A stretch of DNA of 64,000 nt from Gari tellinella (taxonomy: Eukaryota; Mollusca; Bivalvia; Cardiida; Psammobiidae). Position 1 is the first letter of the stretch, and the number at the start of each line of letters is the position of its first letter. The translations under genes and the position numbers were made by a program. The notes under the pieces were generated by a model. That model did no database searches, was not told the DNA's origin, and worked only from the letters and a program-made list of their open reading frames with translations. Positions 32,899-43,795 of the stretch are shown here, in pieces. Location of the stretch: the NCBI GenBank assembly GCA_922989275.2, contig OV277857.1:78671321-78735320 (forward strand), in the 5' to 3' direction.

Positions 32899-33745
32899 TA
32901 TGCCCCCACACCATCGGTGGTGGGGGCTATATAGGAAACGCCTTGTCCGTCCGTCGGTCCGTCACTCAGTCAGTCAGTCCGTCCGTCCGTCAGTCCGTCC
33001 GTCGCGTTTTTCCGGGACATTTGCCTTTTTCTTGAAAATTGTTTATGATACCATCTTCAAACTTGAAATACATTATCAATATTATTTGGGGACACTCATT
33101 CACAGGTTTCATAACTCTTGCACCAAAATTTGACAGAATTATCCCCCTTTTTAACTTGATTTTTTTTCTTCTCTTAATTGAGAATTTTATCTTTGAACAT
33201 GCCATTTTCTTTAAAACTATTCATGATATTTCCTTCAAACTTAGTACACATTATAAGAGTTGTATTGTGAGACTTTTCATTAAGTTTGACAACTCTTGCA
33301 CAAAATTTGACAGAATTATGCCCCTTTATAACTTGAAATTTTGTTCCTTAATATGCATTTATTCTTTGGACATGTCATTTTCTTGAAAACTAATTATGAC
33401 ATTGTCTTCAAACTTGGTACACATTATAAGTGTGATGTTTGCAGACTCTACTTGAAGTTATATAACTCTTGCCAACAAATTACAGAATTATGCCCCTTTT
33501 TAACTTGATTTTTTTTTTCTATTTTCTTGGAACATCCCATATTTTTGAAAACTGTTCATGATATTGTCTTCAAACGTGGTGCACATTATATGTGTTATAT
33601 TGTGAGACTTTTCTTCAAGTATGACAACTCTTGCATAAAATTTGACAGAATTATGCCCCATTTCAACTTGAAATGTTGTTCCTTAATATGCATATATTAT
33701 TCTTTCTACATGTCATTGTGCTGTTTGTGACAGGTCAGTTGGAGT
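32899..33745 (+). repeat. ATGCCCCCAC-type repeat with internal ~165-176 bp tandem units
   Basis: It starts TATGCCCCCACACCATCGG, then GGTGGGGGC, then GTCCGTCCGTCGG-type triplets. At least four diverged units follow, each with TGACAGAATTATGCCCC (33131, 33307, 33481, 33643), TTGAACATGCCATTTTC and CTTCAAACTTGGTACACATT. The open frames inside (for example 33039-33386) come from the tandem units and are not genes. Confidence 0.75.
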
Positions 33746-34113
33746 GGGGGTATTTATCACCTTTAGTGATAGCAGTTCTAGTTGGAACATTGTGTCATTA
33801 TTATTGTATCGTCTACATTTGCAAAACAATCTGACCCACTGTTAATACTAGAGCTCTATGTAGCCTGATCTGCAGCCTAAAATTGCGGGACTGCTCGGGA
33901 TACTGTTTTTAGGACACATTGAAATGTTTTAAATCCATAGTGGTGATCTTATTTTGTCTAGGTTTTCTTAAACGATTTAAAGTCGGCGAAGTAGTACAGT
34001 ATTTTGGTGATTCGAAAATTAGTATAAAATATATGCCCAGTGGGTCGTACGATTTTTACGGACCTCTATATTTTGCACGTTTATGTGATAAATAGGAGTA
34101 TGATTAGTGCTGA
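33746..34113. other. Unassigned stretch
   Basis: No gene or recognisable repeat seen. Confidence 0.35.
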
Positions 34114-34360
34114 TACAGTGGAGGAGACGTTATTCTTTCTCAATAAACGCGTTTATGCCAAAACTAATTGATACATTACAAACAGTCTGGAGCCAGATAC
34201 GACGCCGGTAAAACCCGGCGTCTGGTCAAGTTCCAAACCGTTTGCTTCCAAGATTAAAATCAAACTTGAAAATAGTTTTTTTTTATAAAAATTACTCAAT
34301 GCATTGCATTTGTATTTCTTGTGCGTTTAAACGGGAAAGAATAATGTATTATCCACTGTA
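34114..34360. mobile_element. MITE-1 with H1 hairpin
   Basis: The ends are TACAGTGGAGGAGACGTTAT and ATGTATTATCCACTGTA. The H1 hairpin lies at 34173-34243 and has an extra base near its apex (CCGGTAAAACCCGG). Confidence 0.75.
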
Positions 34361-34548
34361 TATTGACGTGTTATGTACGTTCGATATTTTTCGATTTTTC
34401 TGAACTGTCCGAGTTATTTTTAGAACAGAATAGTTAATAGTGGTAAATAGGTAAGCAAAGTAACATCGAATATGATATCGTACACTTTCCTACTTGAGAT
34501 AAGTGTGATCCTCGTGCAGCACGAGACCCCTGCGCTAACTTTACTGAT

Positions 34549-34779
34549 ATCTTATTCATTCCCATTAAACGCATTTATATACTAAAACTATTATTTCTAT
34601 TGCTAACAGATTGGATCCAGATCAGACGCCGGGTAACCCGGCGTTTGATCAGGCTCCAACCTGTTTGTTACTCATATTAAAAAATATAGTTACATGTTAA
34701 GTTTCTTAAAGTAAATTTCCACAGTTTAGTGCATTGCGTTTGCGTTTAAACGGGAAAGAAAAATGTATCCTCTACTGTA
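34549..34779. mobile_element. MITE-1, left end decayed
   Basis: The left side retains ATTCCCATTAAACGCATTTA. The right end is GGAAAGAAAAATGTATCC, TCTACTGTA. The H1 hairpin lies at 34605-34669 with apex CCGGGTAACCCGG. Confidence 0.7.
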
Positions 34780-35228
34780 GATCTACATTACGCGCCTAAA
34801 TTACAGCTATCCGTACATTTGTATCTCTAACTGGATGTAGAGAAAACTCATTCCTTTTAAAGTAACTGAATGTTCCAATCTAAAAATAAGCTCGACAGGT
34901 CAGACGAAAACACTAATACATTGTACATGTATCGCTATTAAATGAATTTAACTAACTAACGCGGTGTAGTGTTGACATAGTTGTATTATCAACTGTTTGC
35001 ATCGAATTCGTGGCCGTTTAGCTGTAAAACAAGTTTACTCTTGGTATTCTTTTATTTGGTACTATTATACTATTTAAACATGAACCGAACAGAACTAATT
35101 CGACTTTTGTCAGAGACGTAAACCTTTATTTACAATGTACGTCTCGGTAAGTATGTACATGTTTGTGTCAACTGGTAAATATACGCCTAATTGTTAAATA
35201 CAATAAAGCCTATATGTATACAGGTAAT
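34780..35228. other. Unassigned stretch
   Basis: No gene or clear element recognised. Confidence 0.35.
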
Positions 35229-35415
35229 TAAACTCATTGACTCTTGTAATTTCAATTCGACTACTCTCAACGTAACGCGGCGTCTGGTCAGGATCAAAAC
35301 TGTTTGCCATTTGTTTTGAAATAACGTCAGTAATACTGCCTTAAATCTAACTTTGAAACGATATTGCAGATAACACTATTGAAGCAGACGTTAATATGAC
35401 GGTGAAGGGGTAAAC
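35229..35415. mobile_element. MITE-5, decayed copy
   Basis: The left end AAACTCATTGACTCTTG and the right end ATATGACGGTGAAGGGGTAAA fit the family. Half of the H1 hairpin (GTAACGCGGCGTCTGGTC, AAAACTGTTTGCC) is kept at 35270-35311. Confidence 0.55.
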
Positions 35416-36699
35416 TTATGATAATTTTGATCATGAAATGGTTATGGTCAATCGCATGCGGAAGTGTTCGTGTGAGCCAACAGAAAGGCGTCTATAAGTG
35501 CTTATACTAGAAAAAGTACATAGTTAAAAGGATGATTAACTTCATTGCCTGTCTCATGTTCCATCAAAGTGCATGCTTTTCCTTAAAAAGGAGATCTTAA
35601 AGACGAACAAAACGATTTTGCCTATATCACTGCACACACAGTTTCTTTGACTTGTATTATTATACAAGCAAAGTTTCATAACCCCTTTTATGCAAATTAA
35701 GCTCACCTGCGAGCTACCTCAAGCATAGTCATTTTTGCGCCCAGTGGATTCGTCCTTGCTTATATTTCGGATTAGTCAATTTTATTACTAATGGGATGTT
35801 TGTCTACAGTTTGTCACTGTAGGGACAGGGGCCCAATAATTTTGCCAATATTGGTTGCAGATTTTTTAAAAAGATTTGTGTTAGTATTTTACCTGTTTTA
35901 AAAGAGCAAAACGCCCTCAGATCGCACCAAAGACCATCTAGAAATAAAAAATTCCCGGGGAGCATGACCTAGCTGGTTTCTAGCTGTTTGTCACTCGTCA
36001 TTATGTTTTTCTGTAAAACAAAATCCATTATGTTAGTTTGAGAAAAACAGCAGACGACAATTATTAGCAGACGATTGGGCATAAATGTCTTGTTTGGGGA
36101 ACATCGACATGCGTTGTTAGAGCACAGTATATCGCGAAGTTTGAAACAAAGATCTACCCCAATCTTACATGTAGATAGAAGTAGAAAAAGGGATGGGAAA
36201 ACCCGTCACATATATGATTTAAGCAAAACGCGTAAAATGCCCCAATAATGAAAAGTCGACCCCTTTCACTGTCTTCCAGTACATGTTTTGATTGGATCTT
36301 AAAGCTAGAAACAGATGAAGTGCTATAAAGAACGAATGTTGACGGTCGGAAAATGGCCTTTGTCACAACCTGCCATTGATTCTATAAGATTAATCAAGTA
36401 TAACATCACACAACGAGTACTCAAAGGTTTGGATCCAGAGAGAAATAGAATGAGAGAGAGAGAGAGAGAGCAGGCGAGAGAGAGAGAGAGAGAGAGTATG
36501 AGTACAGGTGCCTCCATAACCATAATGGGGATAGTAATATGCAAGTAAAAAATTACAGTTTTATCCGCGACCAAATAACTGACTGTGAAAACAGTTAAAC
36601 CCGTAATAAGAAACTACCAGATTTAGAGATTCGGTGATATTTGGTATTTTATGACTGTTTGAGAAACACGACCTCTGGTCCGGATCTTAACATTTTTAC
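35416..36699. other. Mostly unassigned; GA microsatellite at 36451-36496
   Basis: 36451-36496 is an interrupted (GA)n tract (GAGAGAGAGAGAGAG, CAGGC, GAGAGAGAGAGAGAG). A GCTCACCTGCGAGCTACC segment near 35701 resembles the GCTCACC-ended repeats. No gene recognised; the arginine/glutamate-rich frame over the microsatellite is not one. Confidence 0.5.
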
Positions 36700-36935
36700 C
36701 CTATGGCCTGTTTGTTCGCTTTGAAGACAGGTGACCACTTAAAGCAGGTTGAAACTTAAGCAGAATGCGCTTTAAGAAGCATTATGTTTTTCTTTCAGCC
36801 TGATTTTTAAGCTTAAATCTGCTAGGATATAGAAAATACTTCTTATGTTATACATTCATTATTGTAGAATATGGAACTATTTTCTTCAGTGGAAGAATAA
36901 ATTATATGCGTAAAAAGACCCAGCTGTGAAGTAAA
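36700..36935. mobile_element. MITE-4, decayed copy with broken H2 hairpin
   Basis: H2 arms at 36737-36812 (AAAGCAGGTTGAAACTTAAG and CTTTCAGCCTGATTTTTAAG) contain several mismatches. The tail GGAACTATTTTCTTCAGTGG and AAGAATAAATTATATGCG fits the family. The outer ends are not recognisable. Confidence 0.6.
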
Positions 36936-37099
36936 GTGATAACTCTTTTCAAATGTCAAAAAAGTCGAAATTGGCAGAGAATGTTTCAAATCAAGCGTCT
37001 TTTTGAAACACTGAAATGTTCTACATGGCGTATATATTTTAACTGTTTTTATGACCACTAAATTGTGTTACTTGTTAGGTGTTCCTGACAGGTAACAAC

Positions 37100-37416
37100 T
37101 TAACCCTTTCCCCATAGAAGCGCCTTTTAGCTGATATGATTTATTCCCTCGCTGAAGAAATAATTTCCAATTTAATCAGCCATGAATACATAGTATAGGT
37201 AATACTTTGTATACTCTAGCACATGGAAGCTAAAAGCAGGTTGAAAGTAAAGCAGAATGCGCCTCAAAGCGCATTCTGCTTTACTTTTAACTTGCTTTAA
37301 ATGGTCATCTATCTACAATACTAGAAATAGGCTATCAGTATTCTGCTTTACTTTCAACCTACTTTGAGTGGTTACATGTCTTAAAACTAGAAACAGGCTA
37401 TTGGGTAAAGGGTTAA
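37100..37416. mobile_element. MITE-4 with H2 hairpin and an internal partial duplication
   Basis: TTAA flanks at 37100-37103 and 37413-37416. The ends are CCCTTTCCCCATAGAAGCGCC and GCTATTGGGTAAAGGG. The H2 hairpin lies at 37231-37301 with apex GCGCCTCAAAGCGC. A second copy of the right H2 arm plus CTAGAAATAGGCTATC follows at about 37330-37411. Confidence 0.8.
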
Positions 37417-37462
37417 CATGCCCAGCGATACATGGGAAATTAAGGCTTCATCCTAAGGACTT

Positions 37463-37676
37463 GGGCCCGTTTTACTAAACTACTTACGCAAAAGTTTTGC
37501 GTAAGTCAAAGTTTTAAATTTTAATTTATATTTTTTATTATCACTTGCTACAGACTTTAAGCGCGTCCTCTGATCTGGCTATTTGCTGTTTGCAAACGTT
37601 TATGATCGAAAAAAAAGTGTTAAACGATTTTGACTTACGCAAAACTTTTACGTAAGTTGTTTAGTAAAACGGCCCC
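37463..37676. mobile_element. MITE with GGGCCCGTTTTACTAAAC ends
   Basis: Inverted ends GGGCCCGTTTTACTAAAC, TACTTACGCAAAAGTTTTGC and their complement close with TTTAGTAAAACGGCCCC. The inner TTTTGCGTAAGTCAAA arms also pair with TTTTGACTTACGCAAAA. A half H1 remnant (TCTGATCTGGC, TGCTGTTTGC) is inside. Confidence 0.75.
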
Positions 37677-37690
37677 CTGCAGTATTCATT

Positions 37691-37763
37691 TGGTGCAGCT
37701 AGGACTCGAACCAGCGATTCTTGTTTCTAGTCAAGCGCATTATCGCTAGACCACGAATCCCCT
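37691..37763 (-). repeat. tRNA-like sequence
   Basis: On the minus strand it reads TTCGTGGTCTAGCGATAATG (A-box region), CTTGACTAGAAACAAG (anticodon-arm region, CTTG/CAAG stem) and CTGGTTCGAGTCCTAG (B-box region). The acceptor ends pair poorly and there is no adjacent T run, so a tRNA-derived relic is more likely than a functional tRNA. Confidence 0.45.
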
Positions 37764-38207
37764 GTTGACTTGGATCAGTCCTAATATAGCATTTGAGTTG
37801 AATCTGATATCGCTCTCAGTAAGATTTGATTTGGTCAGAATTGAACTGAATGTCCACATCTGAAAATCAAAAGCTTGATAATGATCTCAGAATCAACTCA
37901 AACGCTTCATAAGCACAGATACAAGTTTCTACATCTAGGGTGGTTTTCTGATGGCCAGTCTTATGTTACTGGTTGCCGAAGTATTCGCTATGAATTATTC
38001 AGGACCGTGTTGCTGCTCAATGCGTGTTTGATCGCCAGTAAAGATATACAGAGATGCCATAGACTAATTAGACTTTCGACTTCCAAACACCATTAAACTT
38101 GCATTTGCAAACAGAATTGATTTTACATCAGACACCATCTGGTAGGATTTCAAATAATTGACTCTGATTTATGGGTCATAGGCTAAAATGTATAAAAAAA
38201 AAAGGTA

Positions 38208-38421
38208 TTAACCCTTAGCCTGCCAGTCACGACTATAGCTCCATATGCAAACAGCTTGGATGCGGATGAGACGCCGAGTAACTCGGCGTCTCATCCGGAT
38301 CCAAGCTGTTTGACACTCGGACAACATTTTCAGCAATTTTGAGCAACTTTGAAGCACTTTGAAACTTGAAGCAGACGAGAAATATAGCAGACGACAATTT
38401 ATTTGGCGGGCTAAGGGTTAA
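38208..38421. mobile_element. MITE-3 copy 2, with H1 hairpin
   Basis: TTAA flanks at both ends; ends CCCTTAGCCTGCCAGTCAC and TTGGCGGGCTAAGGG. The H1 hairpin lies at 38248-38313 with one mismatch (TTGGATGCGG) and apex CCGAGTAACTCGG. It is opposite in orientation to copy 1 and the same as copy 3, from which it differs at few positions. Confidence 0.88.
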
Positions 38422-38673
38422 ACTTTCCAGTGTCAATGGCGCCAAAAGCCAAAAAACTATTTGACAATTGTTTCGAAAGTTCGTTAGCCATACTTTTTTT
38501 TATCTAACTTTGAAGCAATATTGCAGAAAGCAATGTTGAAGCAGACGACATTTTGGGGATGAAAGGGTAAAACTTTACTGGTCCTTTACTCCACAGAAAT
38601 GCTTTATGACACCCTTGCCCTTTTATGGCTAGTGTCTACTAATGTGTACATTAAAAAACGATGAAGAGCCTGA

Positions 38674-38919
38674 TACATTGGATAATCTGTTATTCTTTCC
38701 CAATAAACGCGTTTACGCTAAACTTATTATTTCCAGTGCAAACAGTTTGGAGCCGGATCAGACGCCGGGTAACCCGACGTCTGATCGGGCTCCAAACAGT
38801 TTGCCACTCAGATAAAATGAAAACTCAAAATTGTCAAAAGGGTGTCCTTTTCTATACAATTTAGTGATTTGCGTTTCGTTTGCGTTTAAACGGTAAAGAA
38901 TAACAGATTCTCCACTGTA
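38674..38919. mobile_element. MITE-1 with H1 hairpin
   Basis: The ends are TACATTGGATAATCTGTTAT and ACAGATTCTCCACTGTA. The H1 hairpin at 38738-38803 has apex CCGGGTAACCCGA and GATCGGGCTCC in the right arm. Confidence 0.82.
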
Positions 38920-39808
38920 AGACGCATTGTAACGCGAAATCTCATAAGGGACATTGTTTCATTCTTTAGCAAGGGAGTGTATAATCATTTTTCCTCGTCT
39001 ATTAAGGTAAGGTGAACGTAAATCAGAAAGCTTAGTAAAAGTAAAATTTCAAGTTATAGTCTACTTTCAGTCCGAATAGCCGTCCAGCCTACTGTACATT
39101 CACAGACCTGAGTCACCTTGTCTACAATATTGAGCACTGCTAACATATGACGCGTAAATTACTCAAAACTATACATACATACTCAAAACGTCATATATGT
39201 CCATCTTAGAAAACAACAACACCACTGGTGATTCTCTTGCATTTGCTCTCTCTCTCTCTCTATCTCTCTCTCTCTGTCCCTCTCTCTCTCTCTGTTTTCT
39301 CTCTCTATCTATCTATCTCTCTCTCTCTGTATGTCTTTCTGTATGTCGTCGTGTCTTTCTCTCTCACACTGTCTATCTATGTCTCGCTGTCTATCTCTTC
39401 ATATTGTAATTAAGAGTATAAGAAAACACCTTTTGAATGCGGGGTCTATATGTTGAAACATGTTGAAAGGTTTTATAGGTTTTGTATTAGATCTAGATAT
39501 ATATATTGAAAATGATTTGCCATACCACTTTGTAGAATAAGTTCAATTCGCGATATTATTACGGACGGGCTTGGGGTTCAACGCAAAGTTTAGTAACCTA
39601 TAGATGCTACAAAACGATATGGCGTAGAGTACAAGATTTTAAATGCAGATTAGACAAGAACTCAAGTCGAGTGTAACTAAATATAACCCCTCCATTGCCT
39701 TACCCGAATACAATCGTTATTTGCAAATAGACTGAACCCTGGTCAGACGACGCGTAAACGCTGCGTCTTAGCAGAATAAAAAATGTTGGAACTCATTTGA
39801 ACATTACC
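38920..39808. other. Unassigned, with a CT microsatellite at 39247-39385
   Basis: 39247-39385 is an interrupted CT/TATC tract. Its open frames read as Ser/Leu runs and are not genes. A decayed H1 fragment lies near 39728-39770. Nothing else is recognised. Confidence 0.55.
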
Positions 39809-40022
39809 TTAACCCTTAGCCTGCCACTCACAACTATAGCTCCATATGCAAACAGCTTGGATCCGGATGAGACGCCGAGTAACTCGGCGTCTCATCCGGA
39901 TCCAAGCTGTTTGACACCCGGACAACATTTTCAGCAATTTTCAGCAACTTTGAAGCACTTTGAGACTTGAAGCAGATGAGAAATATAGCAGACGACAATT
40001 TATTTGGCGGGCTAAGGGTTAA
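39809..40022. mobile_element. MITE-3 copy 3, with perfect H1 hairpin
   Basis: TTAA flanks at 39809-39812 and 40019-40022. The ends are CCCTTAGCCTGCCACTCAC and TTGGCGGGCTAAGGG. The H1 hairpin at 39849-39914 is perfect outside the apex CCGAGTAACTCGG. Confidence 0.88.
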
Positions 40023-40544
40023 ATATAATTTTGCAGACGACAATTGTTTAACGCGGATGACGTCAATATCGTGAAGGGTATATTTGCTCGCTAGAGTCAT
40101 AAACCATTTATGATAGTGTATACCATCGTTCAAGTACTAAACAAACTTAAGACAATATGAAATGTTAACCTCTTGCACAGCTAAAGGTATCAAATAAACG
40201 CTTCCAGTTTTGAAATAAGACCGTTTTATGTTACGTAACCTGTATGTTACCCGACACTATTTAAGGGTCGATTAAATAGTGTCGACTCTGTTGAAATGGC
40301 TTCTTCCAAAGCCGACTTATTAGGATCTACACTGTTTGCAATTGGGATACTTTTACTTTTTATCCCCTCACTGGAACGAATAACCCCCTTTCTCTGTTAG
40401 GCTCTATAACACTAACTTATGCAAATAGTTTGGACCCAGATCAGTCGCCTCGTAACACGACGTCTGACCAGGATCTAAAATATTTGATACTTATACAAAT
40501 GTTTCTTAAAAATAATAAAAAATTAAAATAAAACCAGCTCGTTT
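40023..40544. other. Unassigned; H1 remnants
   Basis: A decayed H1 hairpin lies at 40427-40490 (AATAGTTTGGACCCAGATC through GACCAGGATCTAAAA). A short inverted pair around ACACTATTTAAGGG, TCGATTAAATAGTGT lies at 40252-40283. No gene seen. Confidence 0.45.
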
Positions 40545-41323
40545 GTACAATGGATAAGACATTCTTTCCCGCTAAACGCGTTTACGCTAAAAACATTATT
40601 TCTAATGCAACAGATTGGAGCCAGATAACTCGGCGTCAAGTCACGCTCCAAACGCTCAATATAAAAGAAATTGTGAGAAATTTCAAAATATTGTCATTTT
40701 CTACATTTAATTAGCGCGATTCATGGTAAATTTGCCGATAATTTTCTGTCATTTATTTCGCTTGAAATCCGAGAATCAGTTCATTTCTTACATTTACTAT
40801 ATATTTGCTGTAATTTCTAATATTAAATGAACATTTTGTTGGTACGCATGTATGTTTAATCCATATTAGAGATTGAAAACACGAATAAGGTGTACCCTAT
40901 TAGGAACAGCAATGACCGCATTACTGAAGATGTGTACATTCGAAATGACGTTATTTTTAAAGTCACTTATAAGTGACTTTTGACTGACATTAATTAAAAG
41001 AGATAGTACCATAATTTATGACTTGAAGTTAACTGATTATAACAAGATACTAGTATGTGGTATATTTGCATTATGTTATATAAAAATATCTGCCATACAT
41101 TTGCTGTCTGAGTTCCAAAGATTAATTCGCGAATGAAAAATGCATATACCCCGTCTCCTCTGGGAAACTTACCCACAAGTCCCGCCCCCTCGAGAAATAG
41201 TGTTTATACGAATTGAACGTCATTTTTTAAAATGGGTTTGAATGGGGCGAATGTAAATATTTGGACTGCGATTGCGTTTCGCCTGCGTTTAAAATGGTAC
41301 GAGTAAAGTTTTCTCCACCGAAG
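40545..41323. mobile_element. MITE-1 split by an FB-1 insertion
   Basis: The left part 40545-40711 starts TACAATGGATAAGAC, has AAACGCGTTTACGC and a shortened H1 hairpin (40606-40652). The right part 41264-41323 resumes with GGACTGCGATTGCGTTTCGC and ends TTTTCTCCACCGAAG. The gap is filled exactly by FB-1 copy 4. Confidence 0.78.
40712..41263 (-). mobile_element. FB-1 foldback-type element, copy 4 (nested, one palindrome arm lost)
   Basis: Read on the minus strand it starts ACATTCGCCCCATTCAAACC and passes CTCGAGGGGGCGGGACTTG. It ends with a single palindrome arm (GCGAAATAAATGACAG, TCGGCAAATTTACCATGAA, TCGCGC). The second arm is absent. Its borders are set by the interrupted MITE-1. Confidence 0.78.
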
Positions 41324-41528
41324 ATTAACACTTACCATGCTGAATGGTTGTATGGACTCGTCCGTTCTTTGAGAAACAACAAGTTAACAATCAGGATTTG
41401 TCCCTGGCATACATGTACCACAAACAGTGCATACCCAGAGCAGGGGGCAGGTCTGCCATAAGGTAACATGAAAAGTGTTAAGACTTCCAAATTTGCATTT
41501 TTTCATGTGCAATTTTACGAATCGTACC

Positions 41529-41893
41529 TTTACCCCCATCGTCTGTTTCTAGTTTTGTTGACACGTGGCTGCTTAAAGCAGGCTGGAAATAAAGCAGAAT
41601 GCGCCTTAACCCTTAATCTGGTAACATATTTCTAGTACCTAAGATAGGTGACTACTTAAAGCAGGTTGAAAGTAAAGCAGAATGCGCCTTATGGCGCATT
41701 CTGCTTTACTTCCAGTCTGCTTTAAGCTATCATGTGCTATAATATAGAAAATATTCCCTATAATACATATTCATTACTGATTAAATTGGAACTATTTTCG
41801 TCAGCTGATGAATAAATCATATCCGCTAAAAGGCGCTTCTATTGGGGAAAGGGTTAAGGCGCCTTCTGTTTTACTTTCAGTCTGCTTTAAGCT
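41529..41893. mobile_element. Outer MITE-4 copy, interrupted at its hairpin tip
   Basis: The left piece 41529-41605 has CCTTTACCCCCATCG, CTGTTTCTAGTTTTG and the left H2 arm TTAAAGCAGGCTGGAAAT, ending GAATGCGCC. The right piece 41858-41893 is the matching arm, GGCGCCTTCTGTTTTAC then CAGTCTGCTTTAAG. A complete second MITE-4 copy sits between them. The far right end is not recognised. Confidence 0.8.
41606..41857. mobile_element. Inner MITE-4 copy with H2 hairpin, duplicated TTAA on both sides
   Basis: TTAA at 41606-41609 and 41854-41857 is flanked outside by GCGCC and GGCGC, the two halves of the outer hairpin tip. The ends are CCCTTAATCTGG and ATTGGGGAAAGGG. Its own H2 hairpin lies at 41656-41732 with apex GCGCCTTATGGCGC. 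Confidence 0.88.
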
Positions 41894-41966
41894 ACCATGT
41901 ACAAGAAAAAAAACGAAGATTTAGGAAAAACCCGGAGAAATGGCGGTCCTGAAATACATGTACATG

Positions 41967-42225
41967 TACGGTGGAGAAAACGTTATTCTTTCCCAATAAA
42001 CGCATTTACGCTAAAACTATTTTTTCCATTGCAAACAGTTTGGAGCCAGATCAGACGCCGGGTAACCCGGCGTCTGATCAGGCTCCAAACTGTTTGCCAC
42101 TCAGATTAAAATAAATAGTGAGAAACGTCAAAAACTTGTTATTTTGTACGTTTTAGTGCTTTGCGTTTGCGTGCGTTTACGTACGTTTGCGTTTAAACGG
42201 GAAGAATAACAGATTCTCTACTGTA
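41967..42225. mobile_element. MITE-1 with perfect H1 hairpin
   Basis: The ends are TACGGTGGAGAAAACGTTAT and ACAGATTCTCTACTGTA: one end of the AACG sub-type and one of the ATCTG sub-type, suggesting a recombinant. The H1 hairpin lies at 42033-42098 with apex CCGGGTAACCCGG. A diverged hairpin (CCCAGATCAGGGGGCTCC through TCTTATCTGGG) follows at 42228-42297. Confidence 0.82.
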
Positions 42226-42297
42226 CCACAAACATTGCATACCCAGATCAGGGGGCTCCTCCTTGATCCCTCTTATCTGGGTCAACACTGTCTGAAA

Positions 42298-42682
42298 AGG
42301 ATGACTATATCCAGTACCAGCACTATAAGGGTTACCACGATATAAACTTATTTAAAATATTGTTTATAGTTCGCCTCCATACTCTTATCGTAGTGCACTT
42401 ATTGACATATGGCCACTTCGTAATTGATTTCGAAATCAAGACCACGCCGAGGAAATGTAATATTTAGCACAAACACTTTCCGACGAAATGGGTCATTAGT
42501 TTAACAAAAATCTTCCCACAAGTAGCATTTACTAATCTTTTATTTTGTTTGACGGCGAAACGATCATGGAACTTTACACTTCTGGTATGTCTAAACGTAC
42601 TTGGAGAAGGTTGATATTCATAGCTCATTAAATAGTACGTCATAACGCGGCTAACACATACACATTACTAGGTGACAGTGCG
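42298..42682. other. Unassigned stretch
   Basis: No gene or clear repeat recognised. Confidence 0.35.
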
Positions 42683-42800
42683 ATTCAGAGTGATGTATTT
42701 AGCTCCAGACGTTTTGGGCGGACATAGCCGATCTGATGAGCGCCTTGGTGCGAGTCTGATCGGTTGTTTCCGCCAAAAACGTCGGGAATTGAATGCAACA
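42683..42800. repeat. Imperfect inverted repeat
   Basis: The arms CAGAGTGATGTATTTAGCTC, GACGTTTTGGGCGGA and GCCGATC pair with GATCGG, TCCGCCAAAAACGTC and AATTGAATGCAACACTCTG. MITE-like; no coding capacity. Confidence 0.65.
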
Positions 42801-42841
42801 CTCTGTAGCGCAATGCCAACTGTCAAATAAACTTTAAAATA

Positions 42842-43125
42842 CGTCTAATTTCTTTAAAATCTAATCCTGTCTTGTGACATTTCTATTATTATTATTTTTA
42901 CTATTATTATAATTATTATTATTATCATTATACCCGATTTATTTATCGTTCTTTTCACACGCTTTCAAAAGCGCTTCAAATGCAATTATTTCTATTGAAC
43001 TTTCTTTTCGAGATGATTCCAAAGAGATGTCACAAGGCATGATTAGATGAAAAAATTATTAAAAATTTAGAATTTTAATACGGACTTACGACAACAATTG
43101 TCGTGCGACGTTTCGTAAGACGGGG
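42842..43125. mobile_element. MITE-7-related element with an ATT-rich interior
   Basis: It has the paired landmarks TCTTGTGACATTTCT and AGAGATGTCACAAG seen in the copy at 56582-56816. A TTATTATTATT-type microsatellite (42889-42932) lies between them. The right side ends with GACTTACGACAACAATTGTC and GTGCGACGTTTCG. The left end is decayed. Confidence 0.55.
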
Positions 43126-43597
43126 CTCGAAAGCTTTATTTTGCTTCAGCCATGTACTGGCTTTACTTACTTCTTCTAAGATAATTTGTCTTTCTAAACA
43201 ATCAAAAATAAGATTATCACAATCGTTAAAAACATGCTTATCTTTAAAAAAAAAAGTCGACTCTGTCGTGACGGTTATGGTTTATACGACATGCATGGCA
43301 TTATCTAGGGAGCTTTCGCCTGGGCCCAAGGTTATTTAGATTTTTATTTGAGTCTGAGATTGTCCTCAAGCTCAATTCAAAGGCGTTATAAGCTTTTGGT
43401 CTGCAGTCTTTGTTGTGCGGCATCTGTCTGACGTTAACTATAACTTCTTATACTTAAACTCAAGTTCAACTTGTGTGCATGGTCGTGACTAAGTGTTAGT
43501 GAGATTGGACGCCCCTAAACCCAGGTTTAACCCCCAGTGGTTGTTGATAATTAATTTATAATTGATTATTAATTGCTATGACCGTACCAAGGCGGGC
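43126..43597. other. Unassigned stretch
   Basis: No gene recognised. The segment near 43345-43405 (TTGAGTCTGAGATTG, AAAGGCGTTATAAGC) resembles arms of the palindrome at 46946-47098. Confidence 0.35.
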
Positions 43598-43795
43598 TCC
43601 TATATTCACTTTGCTTTATATTTGTCTTGCGTGTTGTGTTCTATTTAGTGTATATATGAAGGAATGGTATTGCGTGTGTGTGTGCGTGTGTGTGTATGTT
43701 TGTGTGTGTGTTTGTTATGGCATGACTGTGTGTGTGTTCTGCTTGAGAGGTGGGTGTATTGTTTGTGTTGCGTTTCCTGCTTGAATCTTTCGTAT
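43598..43795 (+). repeat. ~200 bp dispersed repeat with TG microsatellite, copy 1
   Basis: It shares TTGTCTTGCGTGTTGTG, TGAAGGAATGGTATTGCG, a TG-rich tract (43673-43735) and GTTTGTGTTGCGTTTCCTGC with the copy at 60138-60340, same orientation. Confidence 0.75.

Noticed and set aside
33039..33386. 115-residue frame
   Set aside because: It is generated by tandem ~170 bp repeat units.
39197..39413. Ser/Leu-rich frames
   Set aside because: They are translations of a CT microsatellite.
43103..43339. 78-residue plus-strand frame
   Set aside because: It starts in MITE-7-related sequence and shows no domain.
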